DNA of 64,000 bases from Montifringilla adamsi (taxonomy: Eukaryota > Chordata > Aves > Passeriformes > Passeridae), in the NCBI GenBank assembly GCA_017590115.1, contig JAGGNK010006448.1:2181849-2245848 (forward strand), written 5' to 3'. The translations under genes and the position numbers were made by a program. The notes under the pieces are model-generated. The model was not told where the DNA came from. It saw nothing but the letters and a program-made list of their open reading frames with translations, and did not search any database. Position 1 is the first letter of the stretch. Each line of letters starts with the position of its first letter. Positions 23,416 through 36,326 of the stretch are shown here, piece after piece.

Positions 23416-26400
23416 CATCTACTGTCAATAAATTAACAATCAATCAAGCTATGAATTCCCTTTGGGAATTTATAATCAACTACATTAAATATTTCCAAGG
23501 AAAGTCCTCCTCGTTTTGAGTCAGAGTCAAGCTTCAACAGACAAAGAAAATCTATTGAAAAATACAAACACTTATATTCAAAACTGCAGTAATAAGGACC
23601 TAACTGGATATTATTCCTGGCATGCTGAAAGGTGAGATGTTCTAGTCGATCTCATCTATTCAGCTGATTTAGACTGGTTCTTGGATCTGACATTTCCCCC
23701 CATCTGAAAGCAAGAACATCTCTGGAATGCTCTCTTCCTCTGTTCATACACAAACCAACTTAAAATAAAGGGACCACCATCTAAATAATGGATTCACCAG
23801 AACCCTGGACAGCAGGCTATTCTGTTGTAGTACAAGTAACAAAAACAAAATATCCCTTTTCATAAAGACAATGGGAAATTCTGCTAAAAATAAACCAAAA
23901 TGAAGAACTGGTTACTTTTCAAAGCATATAACCAGCCATGAGTGACAAGGTTATGTAAAGCTCTTCCTCAAGAAGGCAAACCTGCCCATAATTGGCAGAT
24001 GATGATTTCTGGTTAACTTCCTCTAAAACACCTTATCCTGGCTATTGTCCATAATGAGATCCCCACCACTCCATCATAAAGACAAAACCATAAACATACA
24101 CGGCACAGGAAGTTAATTTGTCTAATCTTGACAGGTCTCATCTATATGCACTTGGGCAGACAGACTGGTTCTGCTGAACTGAACAGACAGGTACCACAGC
24201 AAAGGCAAAGTGGAGAGGGACACCCACACAAGGCTACACCTGGACCCTCATAAGACCAAAGGCAGCATCTCCTATCTTAAATGTTTGAGAGGAGAGGGAT
24301 AAATGGCACCAGCTTGCGCACGAGAGATGAAGGATCCCCTCATGCACATGGCCACACGAGTGTCATCTAGAAGCAGCATGAATCACCCGCTCTATCCACA
24401 GTGCAGATAAATCCACTGTGCAAGAAATCCTACGTTGCTTCATTTCCAGGTTTTCCCTGGATGCCAGAGGCAGATATCAGGTTGACCCACTGCCACAAGG
24501 GACTGAACACAAGGCACCCACACAGATCTCAAAAGCTATTGCCAAACGGGGTGCATCTGCCGCAAAGTCTTACTTGCCTTTGCAGCAAGCAGCACTAGGT
24601 CCCTCACAAGAAGAGTAAAGAACCCCAAACCCTCCTGTAGCTGACACCACACCAAGTATTTGTTCTCTGGATAGAGTTAATGGTCTTTGCGACAAAGCAC
24701 AAGTCACGACTTACAGATTTTTCTAAGCTGTGCTAAGAACAGGCCTTTGATTCACTATAATAATTACACCTACTCCTTTGGGAATTCAGAAAAAAAGTAA
24801 CATGTAACTTCAGACTATCATACAAATCACTATCTTTTAACAACTCTTCCACATTTACTTTTGTTTGTACATTCCTTACACTCCATATATCCTTCCCTAG
24901 GTACTTTCTTCTTGTCCAGAGCTCCAGGACAGGCCACACAGTCTCTGTGCACTATGGTAATGCAGTTGATATTATTAGTTCAGTCTTCAGTAGTGAAACA
25001 AATCTCAAAACCTTTATAACCCCTTCATTAATTTCTCCAAACAGGATCACAACTGGTATGCCCTTCCATAGCTGCCTTTCCCTGATAAAACTCCAAGGAT
25101 GCCCTTTCTTTGGTAAATTCAGCATGCCACTGATATCAGCTGATGTTACAAAAAACAGCCAGATCCTTATCAAAACAGGTTTGTATGTCTCATATTTAAG
25201 ATAAAAATTGTAAGCAAGTGCTCTGTTTTCTTCTGCTAGTGGTAAACAAAGAGATCTACCCCAAGAACTCACACTCTCTTACAGTGAGCTACAAGTGGTA
25301 TGTGTTCCTCCATGACCTCAGAATTTATCTAAGCTGCCAAAACTCTATTTAATCAGCATGTGAATCAAAACTTTGAACATTAAATTTATCATTATATGCT
25401 GAAAATGGATCATATAAGTAAACTTTTCCCAGTGATGATAGCTATTCCAGAATGAGGAACTATGGGAAGAAGAGCAGCAAGGAAGCCAAAAGGAATGGCG
25501 GAATTCTCAGAACACTATTTCTCAGCATCTCTCGCTAACGTTATTAACTGAGAAGTAAATGTTCATTTCCCTAGACACTGCGTGTTTTTAGTTTTATTTA
25601 ATGGAACTACATCTTTTCTAACTGAGAAGATAATAAAACTGTGGCTGCGATATTCAGTGTACCTTCAGCCATTCTGTCAGCTCAACTGGAAGGGAAACAA
25701 GTAGTTGTGTGTTAATTTCTTCTGTCTCTCTAATTCTGTCTTTCCATTCTCATCTAGTGAACTGGGCTTCTTGTGGGCTCAGAGGATTGCTACTTTGGGC
25801 TTCTGAAGCAGGCTTTTCCTGTCTGGCTCCCAAAAAGCATCTGTGTTGGTTTTGCAAACTTCATTTTGCTTTTAGGAGTCTAAACTCTGTTGCTAAGAGT
25901 TTGGCAGCTTTTAGAACACTTGGTGGCTTAGAAAGGGTTCATCCGAAGGTCCCTGTAATTCAGTGGGCTGCCCTGGACACCAGCCCAGACCATGGAAATA
26001 CAGCATGAGGGGTTACATCTCCACGTGGCCTCCTTCATCTCACTGCTCAGCCCGCTGGTACAATGCAGAGGGACAGCTTCAGCCCTGCCACCAGCTGGGA
26101 CTTCGAAGCAAATCTCAGCCACACAAGTCTCTGCAACATTGCTGTTTTATCCTTATGCTGTTCACTATCTACTCCAATCCAGGCTGAGCCAGAACTGGAA
26201 AGCAGGTAAGGATGGCTCCCTGCTAGAAAAGGCTTTTTAACAAAGCTGCAGCCTCTGTTAATCAATGCTCTTGGCTCAAGCTTTTTGTGCCTGCCCTTTT
26301 AAAGCTGTACACCAGTATTCTCTGCAGTGCTCTGTTTCATTAGCTTGTCATTAATAAATACCGCCAGGAACATAACACGTGATTTCCGTATTCACATAGA

Positions 26401-29400
26401 TTTTTTTTGTGCTGAACAAAAAAGCATTCCTTACTCCTTCTTCCCAGACCACTATGGAAAAACTACCAGTCTATCTCGCAAACAGCCACAATACCAGGAG
26501 TGAAACATGGTGATGCTGTGGCTGGTAACATCCTACCTGCTGGGCAGCCATCCTTTCCTGCACAGCTCTTCATCTTCTTTCCAGCCCCCTGAATTCTTCT
26601 CAATTTGTGAGGAAATTTTGCAACAGACCCTTTTAAATCTACTCTAATTCCACTCATGGCAACTCCTTTGTGTATCAGCATTGTCTCCCACCCTAAAGAA
26701 GCAAGGAAGAGCTCACAGTTTCCACACAGCTGAGGTTAAAACCAGAGAAAAAGCAAAAATCATTTTGTTGTCAGCAGCTCATCCTGACACCTTGCAGTTC
26801 ACCAGCTTCACAGGGTACTAAGCCACAGTGAGTCTTTAAGCCTTTGTGGACTTCTACTGAGCCACACAACAGAGTTTACGAGCCTCCAACAATCAGCTGT
26901 CAGCTTTTGAAGTGTCTTCCTTTCTGGCAGCAATCTCCCAAGGTCAAACATTTTGTAAGAAAGCATACCAAAAAAGCTGTCCTTGATGACGGAAACAGAA
27001 CAGACTAAATTTAGCGTTTATAAAATAAGCTAGCTTTGAGGACAGGAAGTTAAAAAATAAATTGCTAAGCATTTAACTCTTCAGTCAAATCACACAAAAC
27101 CCCTTCTTGGTTTCATTATGCTCTCCCACCTCATTCTGCTCTGGCAGGAGCAATTTTAGACAAGATGATTTTGTTTTGTCAGTGTTAAAGAAGACTGAGA
27201 TAAGAAAAATTATACTTTATCTAAAAAGCTTGCCACAATTTTAACCACATCATTGCCACTGCAGCACCAAAATGCCAAGGCTCAACAGTGCAGGCAGTGC
27301 AGAACCTGTGCCCATCTAGAGCAGCTTTCAGCTCTGGTCATAATGCCTGGAGGTTGAAACCTTAATAATCAGAAATACTGCGCAGGTCACAGATTTTCTA
27401 ACACTTCACAGTAAATGAAAACCAACACATTTTAAATTACAAAACTCACTTGATCCAGAAGGAGTCATTTTGCTTTTGCATAGCATACAGATCTGCTTAC
27501 AACTCTGATGCCATGAGATGAGCAGGTGGCTTGGGTTTAGAATATGGTGTGCTCCACACGGTTTGCTTTTAAAATTAAAATTGAGTATATTCCTTATCTT
27601 TCTTGTGATACAGTAGAAAGTCATGCCCCTGAAACTGCAGTTCTGTAGGTGCTGGCCATGAAACATATGCCCATGTCGGGTTTTGTCCTACCCAACACCC
27701 TGTGGGCACTTGACGAGCACAGAGGCTGCAGCTAGCTAGGGTAAGTAGCAGCCTGGGCACTTCAAAAAGCTGTGTAGGTTATGGCTAGAAGTACCCAGAG
27801 CTTAAGAGTCTTTTTAGGGCTTATTTTGCTAATCTAGGAGTAAATTCTCTTTGAAGTTAAGGAAGAGATGCTTTTCAAAACCCCTTCCCAGCAGGAGAAA
27901 TTATCTCCACAATATTTGCTTCTGCCTGAAAATCCCCACTTTAACCAAAGCAACAAAATATTCTCAGAAAAAGAAGTAATACAATCTTCAAAAATATGAA
28001 CTAAACAACCTCTACTTGAAACACTCTGCTATGCCTCTGAAAAGATGACACATCCAAGACTCAACAATGCTCAATTTGAGATGAGGCTATTATTATTAAT
28101 CCATACATGAAGGAAGCACCAGTACAGTGGCGACAGACAGCTGTATAAAGGCTGAAATACATACACAGCTGAAAACTAAAACAGAGAAAAATATTTAAAA
28201 TTTTGTTTCCACATGCTAAAGCACCAAGAGAACAGGCATTTCTGCCTTTTTGCTCAAGGCTACTGCTGTAGGCTTTCCCAGGCTCACGGAACTACTGCTC
28301 AGCTTGGATGCATTGGAGAAACACAGGAGGTCATGCTGAAGAAGAGGGTAAAATGCAAGACAACTAGATCTTTCTGCTTCCTTTCTGGAAGCACAAATTA
28401 AAATGTGTCTTACTGTCAGTTTTCAACAAACAGTTGCTCAGGGTCAAGGTTAAATTTGTGTTCCAGGGAAGAAAAGAGATCCCCAAAAGACGGCACTCCC
28501 AAGTAAGGTTGAGTCAGACTCTGTCACAACGACTCATATTGAAGCTTTTATAAAAAGCAGCAACCGGCACTGAGAAAAGACAGAGGGTAAAGTCCAGAAA
28601 TTATTAAAATTAAAAAAGGCTCAATGAAAATGCATTTAGCCAAACTGGAATCCATTCAAATGGAGAGACTGAGAGATACCCACTTTAAAACACTCATGAT
28701 TCACTTAATGTATCATTATCTCTGCATAACACTTGGAAGTTTGATTTTGAAGTGGAGGTTTCCAACCCTCAAGGCTTAAAAATAGTTATTCTGTTCTCCT
28801 TGTGAGTCTGAAGAGGCTAAAGAAACTCCCCTAGCCTAACCTACGAGGCATAGGTGGCCTTGTTAGCTGAGTGTTGCTAAATGCGTACAATCTACAGAAG
28901 ATGCCCCAAAATAAAAAGAGAATTACCTAAGAAATGAGGAGACCAAATGCAAATCAACCATTCATAAACACACAAGCAGAATTCAAGCTCCAAGGCTGTC
29001 AACACTAGCTTCTAACTTTTTCTGATCAGTGACACTATGATGTTATTCCACAACTACTTCAACATAAAAAAAAGTACCACGTTCTGCAACCTTTAGTAAC
29101 ACTTCAAATTTGGACTGGGGAAACATGCTTCAAAATGAAAGGAGATCCCCATGTAAACAGCATTAATTTTTAAACATGTTTAACAATGTGTGCAAATACA
29201 TCTAATATGAAATGACATATTTTTACATAATATGTTTGCAAAAATGTAAGCGTTAACATTACTTTGCATCCAACTCTCCTGTCCCCAAACTGACAGGTTT
29301 ATCCAAGGATTTCCATAACAGCACAGAAGATTACAGACTTCTACACCAAACAAACTAATCAGGCCCTTTACTAGCTAGTATATGTAAAAAAGATCCTTAT

Positions 29401-31139
29401 CTTGAAAATGAGGACAAATTCTCAGTACCTCAAATTCTACATGGGCCTGCAGTGATATTTTTGATAAGCAACAAAACCCAACAAAACCTAACAAAACCTT
29501 GTTCCCTAAATCTTGAACACATTCAGCATGCTAGATGTTCAGCTTAGATGTTTTACTTATATTTGAGAAGTGTTACTAGAGTGCTCTGTCAAAGGAAGAA
29601 GTAGTTGAAAGAAAGAAATTAATGCTTATTGCTATGACACAAGTCTTGAAGAGAAACAAACCTAATAAAAGTGCAGTGCTTGGAGTGCTTAAGCATAAAA
29701 AGAATATTGGTAATATATTTGTATTCCTTGTACAGATCCATTGTAGATGTGAAAATAACTTCTGAATAAATGGTAAATCCATAAATAGTTGGTAAAGGGA
29801 AGGTAAAATACCAGGAAAAAATAATATATTACTCCAATTCAACTTGGGGGATTTAAAAAAATAAGTTTGTAAAATTCTAGACAACAAGAATTCATATAAT
29901 CACCTAGCAGCTCTCTTTCTAACCCTTCTCCTCAACTTACACTGAAAACATTGAAAGCCTGAAGAAAAATTTGCAGTCAACAATTTTTTAAGTTAAGATT
30001 TTGATGTAAAGTTTTGATATACATTTTCTTACCCTGCACATTACTCTGAAATATTCATAAATATATAAGCATAAAGGACTATGACAAATAATGCACAAAA
30101 CTATTATTTATACCATTTAACCACCTGCAAGCTGTCACCGAGTTCCAGGCAAAACTCAGCCATGACCAAGCCTTTGAGCTGGACTATGTGCACCTGGTCA
30201 ATAGAGCTGATGTAGAAAAGTCACAAAAGACTGGGCAGTACTTCTTTTCAATCATTCCTCATTACTCAGTCTTCCTCTGAGGTATGAAGGTCTCTGTTAA
30301 CTGCTTCAGTACCTGTGCGCCTACTGGACATGCACGTGGTAGTGATGGAGGTGTCATGCCTGAAACTCATATCTAGGGTGTCATCTACACTCTGCAACTG
30401 AGCTTCTCCATGTCTTTCCCCACCTGTCATTGTTCATCTGAATTTCCACCAGAAGAATTCATTTTCCCAAATGAACCTCCTTCTGTTTACTATTGTTCAA
30501 GCTGAAGTTTAAATTTATTTTGTTCTTCTGACCTCCCAGCTGAGGCTGCACTCAATGCCAACATTTCTTCAGTAAAATAAATCAATAGCACAAAGATAGG
30601 TACAGTTAGGTCTGACTGAAATCAACCTTTTCAGTGGCTTAAAAAAAAAAAAGTTCACTCCAGAGAAAAAACATTTTAAGTTGTACTGAAACTAACACTT
30701 TCTGCAGTCTGTTCCTCAAACTTATTGTTGGTCCTAGTAAAACAAACATGGCTGATACTGTTCACTAGTACTGAGGGAACATGGCCTGAGTTTGTATATC
30801 CAAAACCTCTCAACCTCCAAGTGTGGGTAGCTCTACTCCAAGCTTGTTAACCTGGGTGAAAGCAGTCTGCCTCATTAACCCCCTTGAAATCCTTGCCTGC
30901 TTCCCACTGCCACCCTTCCTCTGGGAACACGCAGCACTGAGGTGGACATGAGCTGACCTCAAGGAAGGAAAACCAGACAAATTTATGAAAATAATAACAC
31001 TGGCTAGAAAAAAAGACCTACAGAGGCAGACAAAATGCAGAGATTAGGTCTGGAACTGTCTGAAAGGGGAAAGTTACATAATAACTCTTGGCCGGGAAGG
31101 CTGGGATACTACGAGTTAAGGGACCCAGGCTCCCAGGGG

Positions 31140-31153
31140 TCACGTCACGTGAG
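31140..31153. promoter_or_regulatory. Candidate E-box cluster (TCACGTGA) in a GC-rich island
   Basis: GGTCACGTCACGTGAG contains an 8-bp palindrome TCACGTGA (31145-31152), the core preferred by USF and MITF/TFE bHLH-leucine zipper factors, overlapping an ACGTCA CRE-like half-site. The surrounding 31.06-31.64 kb is clearly GC-richer than the AT-rich intron on either side. Activity is inference. Confidence 0.3.
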
Positions 31154-33958
31154 TCTGTAAAGAAATCAGGCACTTTAAATCCTACACAATGATGCGTAGG
31201 ATTGTCGCCTCAGATACAACAGGGAGGCCTACGAGATGAAGATGAGGGTGGGAAGGAGACAGTGCTTATCTCTCTGGGTCAGGGGTTGGCCGGAAAGGCT
31301 TCAAGTATTGGCTAGATGTCAGAGCATGGCCCAGCCTGGAGAAGAGGAGGCAGGCAAGTCAAGCTTGGAGTGACCACATAAAAGGGCTTGTGCCCAGTAA
31401 AGCAAATTGCCCCACCAGTGCCTGGGACCTGAAACTGATGAGGTTAACCCTTCCTCTGCTCTCAGCAGACATCCCAGAAACCCGCTGGTGAAACATCCTG
31501 TCCCTCTGTGACACTCTTCCACAGAAAATGAAGACGAGAAATGCATATTGCAGTAATGGCCCACTAAGGGTCTGAGCAAAACTAGCAGAGACAGCCTTCC
31601 TCCCAAAGGCAGACCAACATTGCCCAAAGGCAGACTGCTTCAGTGCTTAGGCTCACCAATGTTCTTTTAGCATGGCTTTTGGAAAAGTAGAACTGGGATG
31701 GCTATTTCTGACTTTTTACCCTTAAAGAAAATAGTCATACATAGTATGAACATGTATATTTGGGAAATTAATTCCTAATGCCTCTGGACTGGATTTTGAC
31801 TCAATTCACTGTCCTGGTACATCACAGTTACGGAAGGAAACTGTTATTGTTACAGAAGAAAAAAACAATAATAAAAACCAAGCCCTCTCTGTGCACCTAC
31901 TTTGAGAATTTATATAAAGTTTACAGTTACAGACTAAGTAGAACAACATATGGATTATGAGATGGCCAACCCACTGACACCACACATGGACCAGCAGACA
32001 AACACTTCAGTACAGACTCTTTAATGCAATACTCTGGAGCTGACAATGAAGATTTCCTTGTTTCTGTTCTTATCCTATGACAATAATAATCACTTACTGA
32101 TTACTGCAAAATTTTTAGTCTTCAGAAATCTCGTTTACATGGAGATAACATAAACCACACTTCCACTTTACAGAAGGGGAAATGTAGGGAAGAATCTCTA
32201 GAGATTTTCCCACACTACAATATCAAATTTAGAGTTGTAACAGTAGAACTAAAACACTGTAATACTCAATATAAAAATTAAATGCATTCTGACTATGAAA
32301 TCCTCTTTATATTATTTTATTCTCTCTGACTTTTAAGGGCTGAATAAAAATAGCATAAAACAAAGTACCATTATTCAGAGGACTTCTCCTGCTCTAAAGT
32401 AAAGCCAGCAATGTGTATCTGCAACATCTTCCATTATATGAAAGGCTCACCTCTGAAATCTGAGATAACTGTACACACTCAATATTTCATTATACTTTTA
32501 ATCTTAAAACAATAAATATCTTAGCAACTGAACTAAAATGAAACCAAACTTATTATTTTTTAATAGCCAACAATATTACAGTGATATTATTACACATCAG
32601 AAGAAACTGGGTATTTACTTGTTTTTCTCAGAACAGAGTTAATACAAAACTGTGATCACCATGTTACTACTTACGATGACATCACTTCAAGTTTGCTCTG
32701 AAGAACTAATCGCTTTTAAACAGAAAAAAAACATTAACTTTCAAATAAGGTGTTTGTAATAGCTGCTTAATAACTCTTCATTTCCTAAGCTTAGATCAAC
32801 TTCAGAATATATTACTATACCTGAAATTAAACTGTTAGAGACAAAACAATTGAGTTTTGCCAACAAGTAATCCATATAAAAATGCCATATTAGACACCTA
32901 AAACTAAACTGTAGGCAAAATAATGCTCTTGAACTCTCAGAGATATACATTTCAACTTAAAGAAAACTCCTTATATGCTACCTATGGTGACAGGGACAAC
33001 CTGACACAAGCTATTTCTCTTGCTTGTGAAAAGAAAACATGGAAGAAATGTAAAAGGGAAAAAAGGAAGCTTTATTTTGGTGCACAAATTATTTTTCAAC
33101 AAAATAATTAGTTTTACTTCAAAGTAGAAGTTTCTATTTAAAAATAAAAGAAGAGAGGGAAAAGTAAATATTAGAATGATCCATTGTTAATGATACACAT
33201 TGACCCATTTAAACTTTAGGTGAAGAACACATTAGGTATCTTCTGATCTTTTTTTTGTTATTTCTTTACTGATTATAACCAGCTAGTGCATTTGAAACCA
33301 ATTCCCCAAGTTTTTGGTTGACTCTTTCCTTGCCTGTTCCTCACCCCTTTCCTTTGTTAAGAAAACAACATTCTGTACAAAGTTTTCTTCTGGCTCTTTC
33401 ACTAAGAGTGCTGAACTCAGACGTCCAGGCAGAGGCACATGGTGCCACCTGAGACCTCCTGGAGTGTGAAGGATGGCACTGAGCTCAGGGACAGGCTCTG
33501 GCACTCTCATGGGGAGCAACTGGCAGTGGCTGGGGTAGACCAGGGTATCCCTGAGGACATGAGCTGTGCAATTACCTACCTATGCCAACCCAGCAAAAGA
33601 TGCACACAAGCACCTCTTACAAGCACACAGAAGGACAGAAGAAAAAGTATTTTGCTTTGAGCTGGTAAAAAAAAAGGTTCTGTAGTTCTTAATTTCATTT
33701 TAAGTACAGACATAAATGGACTGCCTGCTAAGTGATGTTGTATAACATCACAACAGTGACATCAGGATAAGCACTGCCACACTTCCCCATGTTAGAACAG
33801 GATACGACACCTGGTACTGGTTATGGAACTGATGTTTTGCCACATCATTGATAACATAACCCATATTAGAGTAGAAATTATGGGTACGGTCAAAGAAGGA
33901 AGGTGCTTAACTGCATGTGTCCATCGACTCTGAGAAACTACTGCTGCATTTTCAGATG

Positions 33959-33975
33959 CATACACACACACACGG
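33959..33975 (+). repeat. Short (CA)n microsatellite
   Basis: A run of ACACACACACAC lies in otherwise ordinary intron sequence. It is short and probably not very variable. Confidence 0.85.
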
Positions 33976-34805
33976 ATACACCCTTCTCAACAGCCAAGGC
34001 TCATGGGAAGGATCCAAGGGTACCAAGCATTTCCAAATACTCCTCCTGACTGTCTGAGGAGCACAATAGTTTAAAGTGCAAGAGCTGATCCCTACATGTG
34101 CGCCGCCTTGGTGCTCTGCTTCAGAAGGAAGACTTGCAAACCCAGTGTGATTGTTTACTTTGGGAGAGGGGCATGAGGTAACCTAAAAAACTATAGCTTC
34201 AATCACTCTCTTTTTTCAGTAACCATAAATACCATGCCTGGCCAAGTGGAGGTGAGCACACCAAATACATCTCTGAATAGGCATACTCAAAATTCTGCTT
34301 CTTCTGAGACACAGTCACTATTACTCTTGTTGACATGTGGGTGTTATGCTCAAGCTATTTTACAACACTAATTAGTACTGACAGCTTCTAATATATTACA
34401 AATTAAATGGGGGAATTCACACTTGTGTTTAGGGGCTCTTTTACCACTGAATTTAAAAGAGTATCTCTAGCTTCAATATATATGTAATTACATGTTAGAG
34501 GCATGAAAATCTAATAGGAGAAAACTGCAGGCTGTAAAGTGCAGCTGCTTCACACATGGCTTGGCATCTCACAACTTCACTTAGGAAATTCAAGACTTCT
34601 GCTGTCAAGCAAGACAGAAGACAGATTCTGACACAGAACAACACCTGCACAGACAGGCCGTGGTTTCCCTATGGAGCTCCTTGTGGCAGGGCCACAGTGT
34701 AACTGTGCTCACTGATTAGCTCAGGTACCTCCTTCAGAATGCCTGTACACTCACCACTTTGCTCTATTTCACCTCTACTACCACACATGCTCACAACACA
34801 AATGT

Positions 34806-35255
34806 AGGGAATTGTAGGAAACCTTGGGTTGGAAAACAGACCTTGAAAGACCATCCAGTCAACCCACCTGCTGAGGGCAGGGACATCTTTCACTACACCA
34901 AGTTGTTCAAAAACCCATCCAACCTGGCCATAAACATGTCCAAGGACAGGGAATGCACAGCTTTTCTGAGCAACTGCTTCTTGAGTCTCACCAACATCAT
35001 CATAAAACTTATGTCCAGTCTAAATCCAGGCACTTTCAGTTTAAAATCATTGTCCCTAGTGCTGTTGCCACAGACCTTTATTCACCTTTCTTATAACCCC
35101 TGTTTGAATACTGAAAGGCTGCAATATGGTCTCTCTGGAGCTTGCCCTGGTACTTTTCTTCTCCAGAGTGAACAACTCCTGTCTCAGCCTTTCTTCACAG
35201 GAGAGCTGTTACATTCTACTGCTCAGTTTTGTAGCCCTCCTCTGGACCAGGTCTA
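34806..35255 (-). mobile_element. CR1 LINE 3'-region copy (about 450 bp)
   Basis: This is the longest CR1 in the window, read as the complement of the element's 3' part. Recognisable words in order are GGAAACCTTGGGTTGGAAAA, CCATCCAGTCAACCCACC, CATCCAACCTGGCC, CATTGTCCCTAGTGCTGTTG, CTCTCTGGAGC, CAGCCTTTCTTCACAGGAGA and GTAGCCCTCCTCTGGACCAG. That order matches the antisense of the CR1 3' UTR and the end of its ORF2. A long open frame on the plus strand here (34759-35256) is antisense to the element and not a gene. Confidence 0.9.
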
Positions 35256-36300
35256 AATGTTATTCCTCAACACAGAAACAGATGATACAGAGCCAACCAC
35301 TCCCCCACTCACCAAACTGGTTTTCTAGAGGCACACTGATATAAATAATTAAAATCATGCTCTGATGGTATATGTAATACCCTTTGGCAGTACTCTTCTT
35401 GCTGTTTCAACAGCTTGTCTACTCCATGACTTGCAATCCACTACACAGAGTAAGGTTGGTAGCTACTGCCCATCTTTACAGATATTTTGGCCAAGGCAAA
35501 AAGCTCATCTTCTGTGTACTTCCTAAGCAACAAACTTCACAGTAACTGCTGCACCAGTGAAGAACAGCAGGTCTACTAACTGTGAACAGGCCAATTTCCC
35601 CAAGAAAGACTGAAGCAGGTATGGAAAATTCTGATGGCAAGGAAGATTTCCTACATCCTAAGTAATTAAGTGCTAGAGAGAGTTACATGCTTCAGATTAA
35701 CTTTGTAAGAAGGAAAAAAAAAAATATCCCTGACAGAAAAAAACCCACCACACTGAATAAAAACCTTAACTTAGGCAGCAGGAAAGTGGTTTCTCAGGGC
35801 AGCAGAACATTACACTGCCTGTCCAGCTGGTGCTGGGCTAAGCCACCCAGTACCCTCACTACCCGCCACTAGACTCCAATAGTTCCTCTGGAAAAAGGAA
35901 GGTTCAGTTGGAAAAACTGAGATTCACATCAACCTTCACTTTGCGTTTTATAAGAAAATAATGACACCAAGGAGGGAGTCTGGAGTTCTGATTCTACATG
36001 ATTTAGATAATCACTGGATTAAATCAGTGAAGTGTATTTTCTAAGCAATGTGTGAGGTGGTGTAAGCTTGTCTTCATCTAGCACAGCTGTCAGCAGCCTC
36101 TGGCTTACGTGAGAAATTGTGGCATGTGGGTAGACTGCCAGTAGCACACAGCAGGAATTAGATGCTAAAATCATCTGTCTTTCACAGAATCAAGATATCA
36201 TGAATTACCTCTCTGGTAATACACAGCCAGTTAAGAGAAAAATCCTGCTGAGAACAATTCTTGAAAATTTGCCTAGCAAGTAAACTCTGATCAAAACATT

Positions 36301-36326
36301 CTCTTTCTCTCTCTCTCTCACTCTCG
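36301..36326 (+). repeat. (CT)n microsatellite
   Basis: CTCTTTCTCTCTCTCTCTCA followed by CTCTCGC forms a short pyrimidine dinucleotide run. Confidence 0.9.

Noticed and set aside
32155..32225. CACTTTACAGAAGGGGAAAT followed by degraded sequence, resembling an antisense SINE
   Set aside because: Only one short word fits; the following blocks expected of a MIR are not recognisable.
34759..35256. 165-codon plus-strand open frame
   Set aside because: It lies antisense over a CR1 3' region; the openness is a property of that repeat.
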